Assembly: GCF_964340395.1 (NCBI RefSeq)
Contig: NC_135557.1
Span: 20,353,725 to 20,417,724 of the forward strand
Length of the DNA stretch: 64,000 nt
Reading direction: 5' to 3'
Source: Glandiceps talaboti
Taxonomy: Eukaryota > Hemichordata > Enteropneusta > Spengelidae
The notes under the pieces are model-generated. The model saw only the letters and a program-made list of their open reading frames with translations, made no database searches and was not told the origin of the DNA. A program made the translations under genes and the position numbers. Shown here piece by piece: positions 59,586 to 64,000 of the stretch (its first letter is position 1; each line of letters begins with the position of its first letter).

Positions 59586-60820
59586 ATACCTTACCGATAC
59601 TAAATCTTACTCTTTTTACGGTTTAACAAGGTCAACATGTCGATGACGTCATCAATTATTAGCAGCATGCGATTATTCAATAACATTACCTCGGTATTTG
59701 ACCACAATATACAGACACTCTGTTTACTTGCATTCTTAGTCTGTGACCATTCATTGACTCGTGAGGTTGATAAGTTAATAAGCGAGCAAAGCCATACTGA
59801 TTCACGTCAAAGGTGACAATGGCGCTGTGTCTTCGTGACCTCTGCATTGACCCGGCCCGGCTTGAGGCAATTTACCAGAAATGTTTCGCCATAGTGTTTA
59901 TACATCAAAACAATGTGCCTAAGTTAATGTGGAAGCCAGAGTGTGACATATCCTTACAATGGTCGACGAACATGGCCACGGTGTTGATGCAGCTGGAATA
60001 AAAATATATTCGCGTGTCGCCAATTACGTCCTATTGTAGCGGCACGTGGCGTGCTCGGAAACCATTGACTCAACACAACACCTGTTTGAACTGTTATATG
60101 CATATGAATACTGCAGTTTCTAAGCTGCTCGATAACCACAAAGGGCGTCACTATCCTATGTATGGGCAATGGATTTCCTAATATGGTCATTGGAGAGTCA
60201 TGAAACTAATTCCGGCACGCGAGAGGGCTGAAGTGTGATGAGAAAAACAAACAGGAGGTAATACGGTGAGTGTATTGGTTTGGTGAGTGGATAGAGCCGT
60301 GAGACACAGCACTATAGGTAAGAGTCAATACGAGACGCCGTTGTGTAGTTGGGTTGACGGATTTCAGACCATTGGCAAATTCAACACAACAGCACTCTGG
60401 GAAACTATTATCTCATACGACTTCTCGTCGGTACAGGAGAGTCGACAGAAAACAGAAGTCATTGTGCGACTATATGTATTGTATTTGTGGTGGTTATTTT
60501 TCCATAGGCGTATCATTTGCAATTGTGCTGGTTTACAACCATTGTAGTGGACACTAAACTAAACCTAAGTCGTTTGTAGTCTGAAGGGGAAAATAATTAC
60601 ACTCGTTTTATTTCCAAAGATGGGACATCGGAATTACCACTAGTTGGAAAAAAAACTTGGACCCCACGGGAATATCAATGCTTGTCTCGGACTTACTGTC
60701 ACTGGACCCTTTAATTCCAAGGCGCGCACACACGGAGGAATTAGAATGCAGACGATGTAAAAATAATATTGTATTTAGATTCTGTTAGTGAAAGTAGACT
60801 ATATAAACACACACTCCAAG

Positions 60821-63292
<2,472 letters not shown>

Positions 63293-63464
63293 GTATGTAA
63301 CAACATTATTATTTGATATGCAAGAGCAGAAAAAAGTACACGTTTTACTATTTAAGGATTATGGATTATTCTGGCAATGGGAATCTTTCCCAACTATTCA
63401 AGTAACATTTATTTTAACGTCTTGATTTACAGCTTTAACATTGTATTGAATAGTCGTAAAATAT

Positions 63465-63745
63465 AGCTTACTGTTTTACGGTAGATATTAAGGTGTCTAT
63501 TGTACTGTTGTGCAGTAGTTATGACGTTGCCTATCATACTGTTTTACAGTAGTTGTTACTTTGAGTATGTTACTGTTTTACGGAACTCTGGACGTTGTCT
63601 ATCATACTGTTTTACGGTATTGATGACATTGCATCTCAAACTCTTTTACGGTAATCACGACGCTGTCTGTCATACTGTTTTACGGTAGTCATGGCGAGGC
63701 CTATCGTTCCGTTTTACGGTAATCTCGGTGTCGTCGAGGAGTATT
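63465..63745. repeat. ~36-bp degenerate minisatellite in Dscam-like intron 2
   Basis: Seven or eight copies of catactgttttacggtagt plus gacgttgcctat variants begin about 170 bp after exon 2. Confidence 0.88.
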
Positions 63746-64000
63746 GTACTATTTTATGGTTGTTCTAGCGGTCATGCAACCTAACCCTGAATAAGCCTGC
63801 TTAATTAAATTTGAAACACTCTTCTTTATTACCATTACCTTAATCGTAGGCACTTTAATCAATCATTTTCGACAGGTAACGATTATATTACAAATGTAAC
63901 CGTTCTTAGTTTGAAAATTGTCGTTTCATATTTTAACCTGTCAATGTCTTATAATTTCGAAACGTGGTTTAAACAGATGATAAGACAAGTTGTGGATGTA

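Larger units (their letters stand above)
39754..60820. other. About 21 kb between receptor and Dscam-like gene: no gene seen
   Basis: No ORF here has recognisable conserved motifs with splice sites. I recognise MITE families A and C, a LINE 3' fragment, a local duplication, three large hairpins and many tandem arrays, all listed separately. The receptor 3' UTR should lie just after 39753. The Dscam-like 5' UTR or upstream exons may occupy about 60.2-60.8 kb. Between listed repeats (for example 40.2-40.8, 48.0-49.6, 52.0-52.6, 57.2-58.7 kb) I see only AT-rich unique-looking sequence. Confidence 0.6.

Noticed and set aside
59813-60001. 62-codon ORF before the Dscam-like gene
   Set aside because: No family features or splice partner. 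It could be a chance ORF or an upstream ORF in an unmapped 5' UTR.
60287-60547. 86-codon ORF in the Dscam-like 5' region
   Set aside because: No recognisable motif and not in phase with exon 1.
60799-60807. TATATAAA as a TATA box for the Dscam-like gene
   Set aside because: It is only about 15-20 bp from the start codon, so transcription would begin at or after the ATG.
63880-64000. Start of an Ig2 exon near the window end (tttaaacag at 63970-63978)
   Set aside because: The short translation after this AG does not resemble Dscam Ig2, and too little sequence remains to judge.

Overview
This is animal nuclear DNA, probably from a marine invertebrate bilaterian. It is AT-rich and spliced. GT-AG introns make up most of each gene, and minisatellites, microsatellites and short non-coding transposons are dense. 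The sequence does not fix the phylum. An LXR/FXR-like nuclear receptor, an SSUH2 homologue and a Dscam-type Ig gene would fit a lophotrochozoan, a hemichordate or a cephalochordate. There are no bacterial operons, CRISPR arrays or clear RNA genes.

Four genes can be assembled by joining exons with matching phases. (1) An SSUH2 homologue on the minus strand, with eight exons from 9315 down to the window edge; the 3' end is missing. (2) A complete DHHC palmitoyltransferase on the minus strand, with ten exons from 27646/27628 to 18175, encoding 300 or 306 residues. (3) A divergent NR1H-like nuclear receptor on the plus strand, with four coding exons from 34781 to 39753, encoding 723 residues. About 345 of these form a repeat-built insertion inside the ligand-binding domain. 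(4) The start of a Dscam-like cell-adhesion gene on the plus strand: a signal-peptide exon at 60821-60881 and the first Ig exon at 62942-63292. It continues past the right edge.

Layout: 1-9.3 kb is SSUH2 with long introns. 9.3-18.2 kb is a repeat-rich gap between SSUH2 and the end of the palmitoyltransferase, holding a foldback element, a 147-bp repeat, a 30-bp satellite and a 21-bp satellite. 18.2-27.6 kb is the palmitoyltransferase. 27.6-34.8 kb is a head-to-head spacer before the receptor. 39.8-60.8 kb is about 21 kb with no exon I can support; it holds MITEs, LINE tails, a local duplication, large hairpins and tandem arrays. 60.8-64 kb is the Dscam-like gene.

The four genes have unrelated functions and do not form a pathway. 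The most unusual items are the receptor (changed P-box, C-x7-C second zinc finger, long repeat insertion between LBD helices 1 and 3) and two places in the palmitoyltransferase gene where tandem repeats include exon ends. Three short inverted-repeat transposon families can be defined from several copies within the window.
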